A DNA stretch of 64,000 nt from Clavibacter nebraskensis NCPPB 2581 (GCF_000355695.1 NC_020891.1:2542001-2606000), one strand, 5' to 3'. Positions 1-8,809 are shown, counted from the first letter of the stretch. Translations and numbers: made by a program. The notes: generated from the letters alone by a model not told the origin.

Positions 1-821
1 CGGAGCTCGTGACGCAGCCGGCGCCCGGCCCGCAGATTTCGATCATCGCGGGCGCGTCGATCGTGGCCGGCGGCTTCATCGTCGGCGCGCTCATCTCGCC
101 CGACCAGACGCGCTACAACCGGTCGGCCGCCGACGTCGTGAAGCAGACGGTCGTGAGCATCACGGTCGGCGAGTACCTCACGGGTCTGTCCGGCGTGCTG
201 CTCGCGCACGCGGTGCGGACGGCCGACGTGTCGGCGATCATCCTGTCGTCGGTGGGCTGGATCGGCGTGCTCGTGATCCTGCTGGGCACCATCAAGATCA
301 ACGACTGGAACCTGTACTCGTCGGGCCTCGGGATCGTGAACTTCATCGACACGGTGTTCGGGCGGCGCGTGAACCGGGCGCTCGTCACGGTCGTCGTCGG
401 CGTGATCGGGTCGGTGCTCGCGGCGGCCGGGATCCTCGGGCAGTTCACCGCGTTCCTCACCCTGCTGGGCGTGGCGTTCCCGCCGATCGTGGGGATCATG
501 ATCGCCGAGTACTTCGTGGTGCGGAACTGGCGGCCGGCGCTCGACGCGTCGCGCGAGGGCGGCACGCTCCCGGCGAGCGCCCCGCGCTGGGTGCCCGTGA
601 GCCTCGCGATCTGGCTGGTGTCGGCGCTCGTCGGCTACTTCGCGACGTTCGGCCTCGGCAGCCTCAACGCCGTCATCACGGCGTTCGTGCTCTACGCGGT
701 GCTCGGCAAGGCGGGGCTGATCCGCGGCGTCGGCGAGGTGCGCACCGAGGCGGTCGCGCAGCCCGCCCCCGGGGTCGCGGCGCCGGACGCGGCGACCGCG
801 GGGAAGGTGGCCGCACGATGA
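1..821 (+). CDS. NCS1-family nucleobase/hydantoin permease, C-terminal part
   Basis: The frame is open from the window edge, so this is the last ~272 residues of a longer protein; NCS1 carriers are usually 420-500 residues. It shows about six to seven hydrophobic helices and, between the first two, the loop SPDQTRYNRSAADVV that resembles the cytosolic loop of cytosine permease CodB. NCS1 carriers import cytosine, allantoin or hydantoins with Na+ or H+. The stop overlaps the start of the HyuA gene (ATGA), so the two are translationally coupled, which favours a hydantoin-like substrate (inference). The N-terminal substrate residues lie outside the window. Confidence 0.8.
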   Translation, partial: ELVTQPAPGPQISIIAGASIVAGGFIVGALISPDQTRYNRSAADVVKQTVVSITVGEYLTGLSGVLLAHAVRTADVSAIILSSVGWIGVLVILLGTIKINDWNLYSSGLGIVNFIDTVFGRRVNRALVTVVVGVIGSVLAAAGILGQFTAFLTLLGVAFPPIVGIMIAEYFVVRNWRPALDASREGGTLPASAPRWVPVSLAIWLVSALVGYFATFGLGSLNAVITAFVLYAVLGKAGLIRGVGEVRTEAVAQPAPGVAAPDAATAGKVAAR

Positions 822-2383
822 GGATCGGCATCGACGTCGGCGGCACCAACACGGACGCCGTGCTCATGGACGGCGACCGCGTGGTCGTCGGGATCAAGTC
901 CTCGACCACCGAGGACGTCACCAGCGGCATCGTCGGCGCGCTCGCGGAGCTCGACCGGCAGCACCCGTTCGACCCCGCGGACATCGACGCGGTCATGATC
1001 GGCACGACCCACTTCATCAACGCGCTCGTCGAGGCCCGGCGGCTCGCGCCCACGGCGGCCGTGCGGCTCGCGCTGCCGGCCACCGCCTCGCTGCCGCCGT
1101 TCGTCGACTGGCCCGAGGAGCTCGTGGCGGCGGTGCGCGGCACGGGCTACCTGGCGCACGGCGGCCACGAGTTCGACGGGCGGGTGATCGCGCCGCTCGA
1201 CCACGACGAGCTGAAGCGGCACGCGGCCGACATCGCCGCGCGCGGGCTCCGGTCCGTCGCGATCTCCAGCGTGTTCGCGCCCGTGAACAGCGAGTTCGAG
1301 GTGGAGGCGGCCGCGGTGCTCGCGGCCGAGCTGGGGCCGGACGTCGCGATCTCGCTCTCGCACGAGATCGGCCGCATCGGCCTGCTGGAGCGGGAGAACG
1401 CGACCATCATCAACGCGTCGCTGCGGGAGCTGGCCGACCAGATCGTCGGCGGGCTCGAGCGCGCGGTGCGCGGGCACGGGATCACCGCTCCCCTCTACCT
1501 GTCGCAGAACGACGGCACGCTCATGGGCGTGGACTTCGCGCGCCGCTACCCGGTCGCGACCTTCGCCAGCGGCCCCACCAACTCGATGCGCGGCGCCGCG
1601 CTCCTCTCCGGCCTCGGCACGTGCGCGGTCGTCGACATCGGCGGCACCACGAGCGACGTGGGCGTGCTCGCGGGCGGGTTCCCGCGGGAGGCGACGGCCG
1701 AGATCAGCGTGGCGGGCGTCCGCACGAACTTCCGCATGCCGGACGTGCTCTCCATCGGCATCGGCGGCGGATCCCTGGTGCGCGGCGACGGCGACCTGGT
1801 CGGCCCCGACTCCGTCGGCTACGAGCTCGGCCGCCGGGCGCTCGTCTTCGGCGGCGACACCCTCACGACCACGGACATCGCGGTCGCGGCCGGCATGGTC
1901 GACGTGGGCGACCCGGCGTGCGTGGCGCACCTCTCGCCGCAGCTCGTGCGCCGCGCGCTCGACACCATCGCGATGCGCGTCGCCGACGTCGTGGAGCGCA
2001 TGCGCACCTCGTCCGCTCCGCTGCCCGTCGTGGCGGTCGGCGGCGGGTCGATCCTGCTGCCGGAGTCGCTCGAGGGCCTCGGCCGGGTGCATCGCCCGGA
2101 GAACTTCGCCGTCGCGAACGCGGTCGGCGCGGCCATCGCGCAGGTCTCCGGCGAGCTCGACCGCGTCTACAGCGTGAGCGAGGGATCCCGCCAGCAGGCC
2201 CTCGACGACGCCCGGCAGGAGGCCGTCGAGCGCGCGGTCGCCGCGGGCGCCTCCCCCTCGACCGTGGAGATCGTCGACTTCGACGAGCTCCCCATCCCCT
2301 ACCTGCCCGGCAACGCGATCCGCATCCGCGCCAAGGCCGTCGGCGACCTCGACCTCGACACCAGGAAGGCCGCGCATGTCTGA
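818..2383 (+). CDS. Hydantoinase/oxoprolinase family protein, HyuA type (short form)
   Basis: A 521-residue member of the ATP-dependent hydantoinase/5-oxoprolinase A family, which opens cyclic imide or lactam rings through a phosphorylated intermediate. The ASKHA phosphate motifs are visible: IGIDVGGTNTD near the N terminus, VVDIGGTTSDVG near residue 270, IGIGGGS near 315 and VAVGGGS near 405. It is shorter than classical HyuA (~690 residues), and no HyuB partner is encoded beside it. Its ATG overlaps the permease stop, and its end overlaps the next gene by 8 bases. Cytoplasmic. The true substrate is not shown by sequence; a hydantoin from the neighbouring DUF917 enzymes is the best guess. 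Confidence 0.85.
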   Translation: MRIGIDVGGTNTDAVLMDGDRVVVGIKSSTTEDVTSGIVGALAELDRQHPFDPADIDAVMIGTTHFINALVEARRLAPTAAVRLALPATASLPPFVDWPEELVAAVRGTGYLAHGGHEFDGRVIAPLDHDELKRHAADIAARGLRSVAISSVFAPVNSEFEVEAAAVLAAELGPDVAISLSHEIGRIGLLERENATIINASLRELADQIVGGLERAVRGHGITAPLYLSQNDGTLMGVDFARRYPVATFASGPTNSMRGAALLSGLGTCAVVDIGGTTSDVGVLAGGFPREATAEISVAGVRTNFRMPDVLSIGIGGGSLVRGDGDLVGPDSVGYELGRRALVFGGDTLTTTDIAVAAGMVDVGDPACVAHLSPQLVRRALDTIAMRVADVVERMRTSSAPLPVVAVGGGSILLPESLEGLGRVHRPENFAVANAVGAAIAQVSGELDRVYSVSEGSRQQALDDARQEAVERAVAAGASPSTVEIVDFDELPIPYLPGNAIRIRAKAVGDLDLDTRKAAHV

Positions 2384-3491
2384 CACGACCGTGCCCCGCA
2401 CCCGCCTCACCGAGATCCGGCTCGAGCACCTGCCCGCCATCGCGCGCGGCGCGGCGATCCTCGGCACGGGCGGCGGCGGCGACCCCTACATCGGCCGGCT
2501 GCTCGCGGGCGAGGCGATCAAGGAGCTCGGGCCCATCCCGCTCGCCGACCCGTTCGACCTGCCGGACGACGCCGTGGTGATCCCCGTCGCGATGATGGGC
2601 GCGCCCACCGTGATGGTGGAGAAGCTGCCGACGGTCGAGCAGCTGCAGGGGGCGATCCTCGCGCTCGCGCGCTACCTCGGCGTCACGCCCACGCACGTCG
2701 CGTGCATCGAGGTGGGCGGCGCGAACTCGACCATCCCGATGGTCGCGGCCGCGCGCATGGGCCTGCCCATCGTGGACGGCGACGGGATGGGGCGGGCGTT
2801 CCCGGAGATCCAGATGGTGATCCCCACCATCGACGGGATCCGCGCCACGCCCATGTCCTTCGCCGATGAGAAGGGCAACACGGGCGTCGTCGACACCATC
2901 GACAACGCGTGGGCCGAGCGCCTCACGCGACCGGTCGCGGTGCAGATGGGCAGCTCGATGATCATGTCGAACTACGCCATGACGGGCGCGCAGGTGAAGG
3001 CGTCGTTCGTGCCGCACACGCTGTCGCTCTGCCACGAGCTCGGCACGCTCGTGGAGGAGGCGCGCGACGCGCTCGTCGACCCGGTCGAGGCGGTGGCCGC
3101 CCGGCTCGGCGGCGCGGTGCTCCTCGGCGGCAAGGTCGTGGACGTCGCGCGGCGCACGGTCGCGGGGTTCGCGCGGGGCGAGGCCCGGATCCAGGGCGCG
3201 GGCGCCGACGCGGGCCGCGAGATCGTGCTCGGCTTCCAGAACGAGATGCTGCTGGCGTCCATCGACGGGGTGCCCGTCGCCTCGACGCCGGACCTCATCA
3301 TGGTGCTCGACAGCGAGACCGGCGAGCCCATCACGACCGAGACGCTGCGCTTCGGCCAGCGGGTGCGCGTGGTCTCCGCGCCGGCCGACGAACGGTGGCA
3401 CAGCCCGGGCGGCATCGAGCTCGCCGGGCCCCGCTACTTCGGCTACGACATCGACCCCGTGCGCTCGCCGGTCGACGACTTCCCGCGCTAG
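2376..3491 (+). CDS. DUF917 protein (S-methyl-thiohydantoin desulfurase family), copy 1
   Basis: A 371-residue full-length DUF917 protein. Visible hallmarks are LGTGGGGDPYIGRLL near residue 29, CIEVGGANS near 110, and GLPIVDGDGMGRAFPEIQ near 130. Pfam, as I recall, now names this family after S-methyl thiohydantoin desulfurase, which turns an S-methylated thiohydantoin into a hydantoin. The start overlaps the hyuA-like gene by 8 bases, so it belongs to the same operon. The product would be a natural substrate for the HyuA-like enzyme. The specific reaction is inferred from family naming and context only. Confidence 0.82.
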   Translation: MSDTTVPRTRLTEIRLEHLPAIARGAAILGTGGGGDPYIGRLLAGEAIKELGPIPLADPFDLPDDAVVIPVAMMGAPTVMVEKLPTVEQLQGAILALARYLGVTPTHVACIEVGGANSTIPMVAAARMGLPIVDGDGMGRAFPEIQMVIPTIDGIRATPMSFADEKGNTGVVDTIDNAWAERLTRPVAVQMGSSMIMSNYAMTGAQVKASFVPHTLSLCHELGTLVEEARDALVDPVEAVAARLGGAVLLGGKVVDVARRTVAGFARGEARIQGAGADAGREIVLGFQNEMLLASIDGVPVASTPDLIMVLDSETGEPITTETLRFGQRVRVVSAPADERWHSPGGIELAGPRYFGYDIDPVRSPVDDFPR

Positions 3492-3528
3492 GGAAGGGCC
3501 CCGCTGGGGGAGGGCCGGGCGCCGGTGC

Positions 3529-3534
3529 TACCGT
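3529..3534 (+). promoter_or_regulatory. -10 box of a leaderless promoter for the second DUF917 gene
   Basis: TACCGT ends 7 nt before the GTG at 3542, the spacing expected when transcription begins at the start codon. No good -35 is visible. It implies the second DUF917 gene and pucR can be expressed separately from the upstream genes. Confidence 0.5.
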
Positions 3535-3541
3535 GACGCCC

Positions 3542-4648
3542 GTGAGCCGGGATCTGGGAGTCGACGACCTCCCGGACCTCGTCGGCGGGCTCCTCCTGCT
3601 GGGCTCCGGCGGGGGCGGCGACCCGCGGATCCTCGCGGCCGCCACCGCCCGCCAGCTGCGGGACGCGCCGGTGCGCGGCATCGGGCTCGACGACCTCGAC
3701 GCGGACGACCTCGTCGTGGCGGTGGGGTACATCGGATCCACGTCGGTGCTGCGCGAGAAGCTCCCGTCCGGCACCGAGCTGGCCGAGGCCGTCGAGGCGC
3801 TCACCCGCTGGACGGGCTCGCCGCCGGCCGCCCTCATGGCGCTCGAGATGGCGGGCGTCAACGGGCTCGCCCCGCTCTCCGCCGCGTCGACGCTCGGCCT
3901 CCCGCTCCTCGACGCCGACCTCACCGGCCGCGCGCTCCCCCGCATCGACCAGTCGAGCCTCGTCGTCTCCGGCCGCGCCATCTCGCCGTGCGCCGTCACC
4001 GAGCCGGGAGGGCGGACGATGCTGCTCGACGGCGTCACGCCCGCCGAGGTCGAGGGGCTGCTCCGGCTCGTGATCGCGCACTCCTCCGGCTGGGCGGCGC
4101 TCGCCCTGCCGCCGCAGCGGGCCGCCGACCTCCGCGCGACCGCGATCCCCGGCACCGCCGAGCGGGCGATCCGGCTCGGCCGCGCCCTCCGATCCGCCGA
4201 CGGCGCGAGCACCCCGGCCGGTCTCGCGGCGGCCGTCGGCGGCACGCTCCTCGGGCACGGCCGCATCGTGGACGTCGTCACGACGCCCCGCCCCGGCCGC
4301 TTCGACGTGACGACGGTCAGCGTGGTCGACGAGACGACCGGCGCGGTGATCCGGCTCGAGGCCGAGAACGAGTTCGTGATCGCGCTCGTGGACGGCCGGC
4401 CGGTCGCCACCGTCCCCGACCTCATCGCGGTGGTCGCCGTCCCGGGCACATCCGTGGCCGGGACGCGGGTGGTCCTCGTCGACGACGCGCGGCCGGGCGC
4501 CCGCGTCGTCGTCCTGGCCCTCGACGCGCCCGCGTGGTGGACCGCGACGCCCGAGCGCCGGGCCGCCGTCTCCCCCGCCGCCTTCGGGTTCGGCCGGGTC
4601 GACGTGGACACGGACGCCGACGCCAGCGCGTCCGGGGCGCGCGCGTGA
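3542..4648 (+). CDS. DUF917 protein, divergent copy 2
   Basis: A 368-residue paralogue of the preceding gene. It keeps LGSGGGGDPRIL near residue 20, ALEMAGVNG near 102 and GLPLLDADLTGRALPRI near 121, but has ALMALEMAGVN where copy 1 has VACIEVGGAN. The GTG at 3542 was chosen over the in-frame GTG at 3533 because a TACCGT box lies 7 nt upstream. It overlaps the PucR gene by 4 bases (GTGA). It could be a second subunit of a hetero-oligomer or an enzyme with a shifted substrate; which of these is not shown. Confidence 0.78.
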   Translation: MSRDLGVDDLPDLVGGLLLLGSGGGGDPRILAAATARQLRDAPVRGIGLDDLDADDLVVAVGYIGSTSVLREKLPSGTELAEAVEALTRWTGSPPAALMALEMAGVNGLAPLSAASTLGLPLLDADLTGRALPRIDQSSLVVSGRAISPCAVTEPGGRTMLLDGVTPAEVEGLLRLVIAHSSGWAALALPPQRAADLRATAIPGTAERAIRLGRALRSADGASTPAGLAAAVGGTLLGHGRIVDVVTTPRPGRFDVTTVSVVDETTGAVIRLEAENEFVIALVDGRPVATVPDLIAVVAVPGTSVAGTRVVLVDDARPGARVVVLALDAPAWWTATPERRAAVSPAAFGFGRVDVDTDADASASGARA

Positions 4649-6198
4649 TCCGGCCGATCCCCCTCTCCGCGCTGCTCGACCACGCGTCGCTCGCGGACGT
4701 GCGCCGGGTGGCGGGGGCAGCGGATCCCGCGGTCTCCGGCGTCGGCGGCGTGCGGATGGACGCGCCGGTGGACGACGCGACGGACCTCGAGGCATCGGGC
4801 GCGGCCGACGTCCTCGTCGTCCTCGACCGCGCCGAGCGCACCACCTGGCGCTTCGACGCGCGGCTGCGACGGCTCGCCGACCGGGGCGTCGCGGCCGTCG
4901 TGCTCGACGCGGCCGTGGCGGTGGATCCCGCGACGACGCTGCTCGCCGACCGCCTCGGCATCGTCGTGCTGGCCTGCGACGACGCGTGGGCGACCTCCAT
5001 CGCCCTGCACGACCGCCTCGGCGACGCGCGCGCCGCCGCCGGCCGCGCCGCGCTCGACGCCGCGTCCGGGGTGGCGGACGCGGGCCGGGATCCGGCGGAC
5101 GCCCTCCGCGCCGCCGCCGCGCTGCTCGGGCGCCCTGCCCTCCTCGTCGACTCCTCCGGCCGCGCGCTCGCGCCGGAGGGCACCGCGCCCTCCGCGGACG
5201 CACACGCCGCCATCGCCGCCGGCCTCCCCGGCCACGTCGACACCCGCCCCGTCGGCGAGCACGGCACCCTCGTCACCGCGCCCGTCGACTCGGGGCTGCT
5301 GGCGCCGAGCTGGCTCGCGGTCGAGGTGCCCGGACCCGTCGCCGCCGAGGTCGACGCCGTCGCCGCCGCGCTCCCCGTCGTCGCCCTCGCGGTCGGGCAC
5401 CGCCTGTCGCTCCGCCGCGTGGTCGACGAGCGCGAGGCCCGCTGGCGCATCGCCCTCCTCGGCGAGCTCCTCGAGGCGGGCGACTCCCCCGGCGCCGGGC
5501 TGCTGCGCCGCGCGCTCGAGCTGGGCTGGCGCGTCGAGGGCTGGCACATGGGGATCCGCGTCGTGTCGCGCCAGGACGCCGACCTCGTCGGCCGCCGCTA
5601 CGAGCTCATCGAGGCGCTGGCGGCGGAGGGCCTCGACGTGGCCGTGGTCGAGCAGGGCGACGGCTGGGCCGCGTGGATCTCCTTCGCGCTCGAGCCCGAC
5701 GTCCCGACCGCGAACGACGCCGCCCGCGCGGTCCGCCGCGCCCAGCAGCGCTGGGACGACGACCTGCCGAGCGACGTCGGCGTCGGCCGCGTGCACCGCG
5801 GACCCGCGGGCATCGCCCGGTCGCTGGCCGAGGCCGCCGACGCCGCACGCCTCGCCGCGTCCCGCCCGCAGTCCGGCCGCTTCCTGCACGTCGACCGCCT
5901 GGGCCTCGCCCAGCTCCTCCTCGCCTGGACCCAGACGGACACCTTCCAGCCCGCCGCCCTCGAGCTGCTCGCGCCGCTCCGCCGCCAGACCACGGGCGAC
6001 CTGCTCACGACGCTCGCCACCTACCTCGACGCGGAGTCGTCGGTCGCGGAGACCGCCTCGATCCTCGCGGTGCACCGCAACACGGTGGCCGAGCGGATCC
6101 AGCGCGTGCAGCGCATCCTGCAGGTCGACCTCCAGGACGCCGAGACGCGCCTCGCCCTGCATCTCGCGTGCCGCACGGTGCTGGCGGCGGAGGCGTAG
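4645..6198 (+). CDS. PucR/CdaR-family transcriptional regulator
   Basis: A 517-residue regulator. The N-terminal ~120 residues (from VIRPIPLSALLDHASL) fit the PucR purine-catabolism sensor domain, the middle contains a GGDEF-like CdaR region, and the C terminus has the PucR helix-turn-helix with SVAETASILAVHRNTVAERIQ near residue 470. These proteins usually activate neighbouring catabolic and transport genes for purines, allantoin or related nitrogen compounds. The GTG start overlaps the DUF917 stop by 4 bases, so regulator and enzymes are coupled. It is the likely local controller of the permease-HyuA-DUF917 cluster (inference). Confidence 0.85.
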   Translation: MIRPIPLSALLDHASLADVRRVAGAADPAVSGVGGVRMDAPVDDATDLEASGAADVLVVLDRAERTTWRFDARLRRLADRGVAAVVLDAAVAVDPATTLLADRLGIVVLACDDAWATSIALHDRLGDARAAAGRAALDAASGVADAGRDPADALRAAAALLGRPALLVDSSGRALAPEGTAPSADAHAAIAAGLPGHVDTRPVGEHGTLVTAPVDSGLLAPSWLAVEVPGPVAAEVDAVAAALPVVALAVGHRLSLRRVVDEREARWRIALLGELLEAGDSPGAGLLRRALELGWRVEGWHMGIRVVSRQDADLVGRRYELIEALAAEGLDVAVVEQGDGWAAWISFALEPDVPTANDAARAVRRAQQRWDDDLPSDVGVGRVHRGPAGIARSLAEAADAARLAASRPQSGRFLHVDRLGLAQLLLAWTQTDTFQPAALELLAPLRRQTTGDLLTTLATYLDAESSVAETASILAVHRNTVAERIQRVQRILQVDLQDAETRLALHLACRTVLAAEA

Positions 6199-6207
6199 GG
6201 CCGGCCG

Positions 6208-7815
6208 TCAGGACGCCGGGACCGGCTCCGCCCCGTCGAGCGCGCGGCTGGCCCGGTACTCCTCGGCCGCCGGGTGCAGGGCGAACTCGACGAGCTCCAC
6301 CGCGTGCGCCTTCAGGGCGTCGAGCACCTCGTCGGGCGTGACGTAGAAGAACTCGCGCCGCAGGTTGATCCGGTTCACCCGGTGCTCCGCGAACGTCCGG
6401 TGCAGCATCGCCTCGACGCCCACCGCGTCGTCGGCGAAGAACAGCGCGTGGACGTCGAAGCGGAACGGCACGGACGCGTCGCCGAGCTCGACCACCCGGT
6501 CCATCGGCTCGAGCCGGCGCGTCATGCCGATCTTCACCATGCGCTCGCCGAACGCCCCCACGTTGGAGATCACGTAGACGTATCCGGCGCGCACGTTCGC
6601 CGCGCGGTAGTCGACATCCACGAGCGCGCGGTCGACGTCGTCGATCCGGTCCCGCATGCGCGCCGCGCCCTCGACGTCGCCGTTGGTCTCCAGCGCGGCC
6701 AGGGTCGCGGCGTAGTGGGCCCGCTCCTTGTCGAGGCGATCGCGCTCGGCCTGCAATTCCGCCGTCGCCTTGGCCTGCTCGCGGAGCTCCGCCCGGCGCT
6801 CCCGCTCCATCTCCTTCTCCGCCTGCAGCACGCGGAGGTGCGCGCTCGCGAGCTGCAGCTCCTCGAGTCGCAGCTCGTGATATCCGTCCTCGATGCGGAG
6901 GTCGATCATCGTCCCGCTCTTCGCGATCTGCTCCGCCGCCCGGGTCAGCCGGTTCTGCGCGACGTGGAGGTTGCCCGCCCTGGTCGCCTTCACGGCGTTC
7001 TCCGCCTCGGCGTTGTAGGCGCGCAGCAGCACCTTCGACATGTCGCTCACGAAGCGCCGACCCTGCGCGTCGGATCCGTTGAAGGTGAACCCGGACGTGG
7101 CCGTCACCGCCCGCTTGTCCCGGACGGCGTTCTTGATCGTGTACCGCAGCGCCTCCAGCCGCGACGCGAGCTCGGCCGAGGACTCCGCCGGGTGGTCGTA
7201 GTCGAACAGGCCGACGCCCTGCAGCTCCGCCGTCGCGGTCACATGGACGAGCTCGGCGCGCGCGGTCGCGAGCTCCGCGTCGACCGCGCGCCGGGTCTCG
7301 ATCCGCTCGTGCACGGCCTCGTCCGCCGCCTGGAGCTCGGCCTCGGCCCGGATGCGCGCGGCCCGGGCGTCCGCCTCGGCCCGGTCGCGCGTCGCCGTCG
7401 CCTCCGCCTCGGCCCGGAGGCGCTCCGCCCCGGCCTCCGCGAGGATCCGGTCGCGCTCCTCCCGCGCCGCGGCGACCAGGGCGGTCGCGGCGTCGGCCCC
7501 GGTACGCCGGGAGGACTCGGCCTCCGCCGCCGCGTGGGCGCGGTACTCGTCCACCTCGGCGAACTCGCGCATGCCGTGGCGCCGGATCAGGTCCTCGAGC
7601 TGCGCGATGTGCGCCTCGGCGGCCGCGGCCCGCTCCCGGGCCTCGCGCTTCGAGAGGCGGTCGACGGGCGGCGCGGCGGGCGCGACCGGCTCCGGCTCCG
7701 GCTCCGTCGGGGTGACCTCGGGCTTCGGCTGCACGTGCTCGCTCCACCGCTCGCCGTCCCACCAGCGGACGTAGCGGGGATCCTGGTCGTCGTACCAGCC
7801 GGCGGCAGCGCTCAT
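6208..7815 (-). CDS. DUF2510-DUF4041-GIY-YIG (T5orf172) protein
   Basis: A 535-residue protein with three parts. Residues ~6-29 are a DUF2510 segment (GWYDDQDPRYVRWWDG). Residues ~55-175 and ~310-390 are rich in Ala, Glu and Arg and read as coiled coil, flanking the DUF4041 region. Residues ~410-500 are a T5orf172-type GIY-YIG domain with GYVYVISN, VKIGMT, RVVELG and a late Glu in VEAMLHRTF. DUF4041/T5orf172 pairs are common in phages; the cellular role is unknown. It runs convergently into pucR with 9 bases between. A TAGCCT box 6 nt before the ATG indicates a leaderless transcript. Confidence 0.78.
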   Translation of the reverse strand: MSAAAGWYDDQDPRYVRWWDGERWSEHVQPKPEVTPTEPEPEPVAPAAPPVDRLSKREARERAAAAEAHIAQLEDLIRRHGMREFAEVDEYRAHAAAEAESSRRTGADAATALVAAAREERDRILAEAGAERLRAEAEATATRDRAEADARAARIRAEAELQAADEAVHERIETRRAVDAELATARAELVHVTATAELQGVGLFDYDHPAESSAELASRLEALRYTIKNAVRDKRAVTATSGFTFNGSDAQGRRFVSDMSKVLLRAYNAEAENAVKATRAGNLHVAQNRLTRAAEQIAKSGTMIDLRIEDGYHELRLEELQLASAHLRVLQAEKEMERERRAELREQAKATAELQAERDRLDKERAHYAATLAALETNGDVEGAARMRDRIDDVDRALVDVDYRAANVRAGYVYVISNVGAFGERMVKIGMTRRLEPMDRVVELGDASVPFRFDVHALFFADDAVGVEAMLHRTFAEHRVNRINLRREFFYVTPDEVLDALKAHAVELVEFALHPAAEEYRASRALDGAEPVPAS

Positions 7816-7821
7816 TCCCTC

Positions 7822-7827
7822 AGGCTA
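7822..7827 (-). promoter_or_regulatory. -10 box (TAGCCT) of leaderless promoter for the GIY-YIG gene
   Basis: TAGCCT on the minus strand, 6 nt before the ATG at 7815. It supports that ATG as the true start. Confidence 0.5.
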
Positions 7828-7917
7828 GGCAGCCGCCCCGGCCACCAGGAGCCCCCGTTCGAGGCGGCGTCCGCCCTCCCCTGTGGACGCTCGCCCGCTC
7901 CCCCCAGCCGCCGCGCC

Positions 7918-7923
7918 TACCGT
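7918..7923 (+). promoter_or_regulatory. Candidate -10 box upstream of the YrdC-like gene
   Basis: TACCGT lies about 100 nt before the ATG at 8027. If it is used, the mRNA has a long leader. No clear -35 or Shine-Dalgarno sequence was seen, so this is weak. Confidence 0.3.
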
Positions 7924-8026
7924 CGACATCACCGCTCTCCCGCCGCACGCGCGGCTAGGCGCACCTCGGCCCGACTCAAGTGCGCCACGGCGGATCGACC
8001 ACGACACGCACGAGAGGCACGCCCCC

Positions 8027-8809
8027 ATGACCGACACCACCCGCACGATCCCCTGGGACGGCTCGCTCGACGAGCGCGCGGCCCGGGCCCTCGAGGCGCC
8101 AGGAGGCCTCGTCGTCGCCGCCACCAAGGTCGGCTACATCCTCATGACGACGGACGGCACCGGCCTCGAGCGCAAGTTCGACGCCAAGCAGCGCAACCGC
8201 GACAAGCCGGGCGTGGTGCTCTGCACGAGCATCGAGCAGCTGAAGGAGCTCGCCGTGCTGAACGACGAGATCCTCGCCTTCTACCAGGAGCACTGGGACG
8301 CCGACGTGCTCCTCGGCTGCATCCTCCCCTGGCGCGAGGACGCGAAGCACCTCATCCCCGACGAGGTCGCCGGCCAGCTGGCCATGGACCGCCGCGGCAC
8401 GAGCTGCTTCGTGATCCGCTTCGGCCGCCCCGCCGAGCAGCTCGCCGAGCGCCTCTGGGAGAGCCGCCGCCTGTCCTTCGCGAGCTCCGCCAACCCGTCG
8501 GGCAAGGGCAACCGCGGGCGCGTCGAGGGCATCGGGGAGCGCATCGAGCAGCAGGCCGACGTCATCGTGGCGGCCGACGACTACGTCGCCTCCATCCAGC
8601 CGGGACTCGACGAGACGAGCCGCCACGAGCAGGGCGTCATGGTCTCCATGGTCGACGCGTCCGGCGCGCTCATCCCCGAGCAGCGCGGCGAGCGCTCGGT
8701 CACCCCGAACCCGACGCTCATCCGCCGCGGCCTGGCGGTGGACGTCATCATGTCGGCGCTCGCCCGGTCGTTCCCGTCGTGGGACTACCGGCACGGCGAG
8801 TACTACTGA
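8027..8809 (+). CDS. YrdC/Sua5-fold protein, role unknown
   Basis: A 260-residue cytoplasmic protein with the signatures of the Sua5/YciO/YrdC fold: a basic stretch followed by RDKPGVVL near residue 60 and SFASSANPSGKG near residue 152, the counterpart of the SANxSG nucleotide-binding motif. True TsaC/Sua5 makes threonylcarbamoyl-AMP for tRNA t6A. This protein is divergent outside the motifs and stands alone between a GIY-YIG gene and lsr2, so it may be a paralogue with another substrate. A strong hairpin at 8832-8864 follows, so it is probably monocistronic. Confidence 0.65.
   Translation: MTDTTRTIPWDGSLDERAARALEAPGGLVVAATKVGYILMTTDGTGLERKFDAKQRNRDKPGVVLCTSIEQLKELAVLNDEILAFYQEHWDADVLLGCILPWREDAKHLIPDEVAGQLAMDRRGTSCFVIRFGRPAEQLAERLWESRRLSFASSANPSGKGNRGRVEGIGERIEQQADVIVAADDYVASIQPGLDETSRHEQGVMVSMVDASGALIPEQRGERSVTPNPTLIRRGLAVDVIMSALARSFPSWDYRHGEYY

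Noticed and set aside
3331-6162. A 943-codon minus-strand open frame
   Set aside because: It lies opposite well-supported DUF917 and PucR genes, has low-complexity Arg/Ala/Gly composition and no domain; it is a GC-driven antisense frame.
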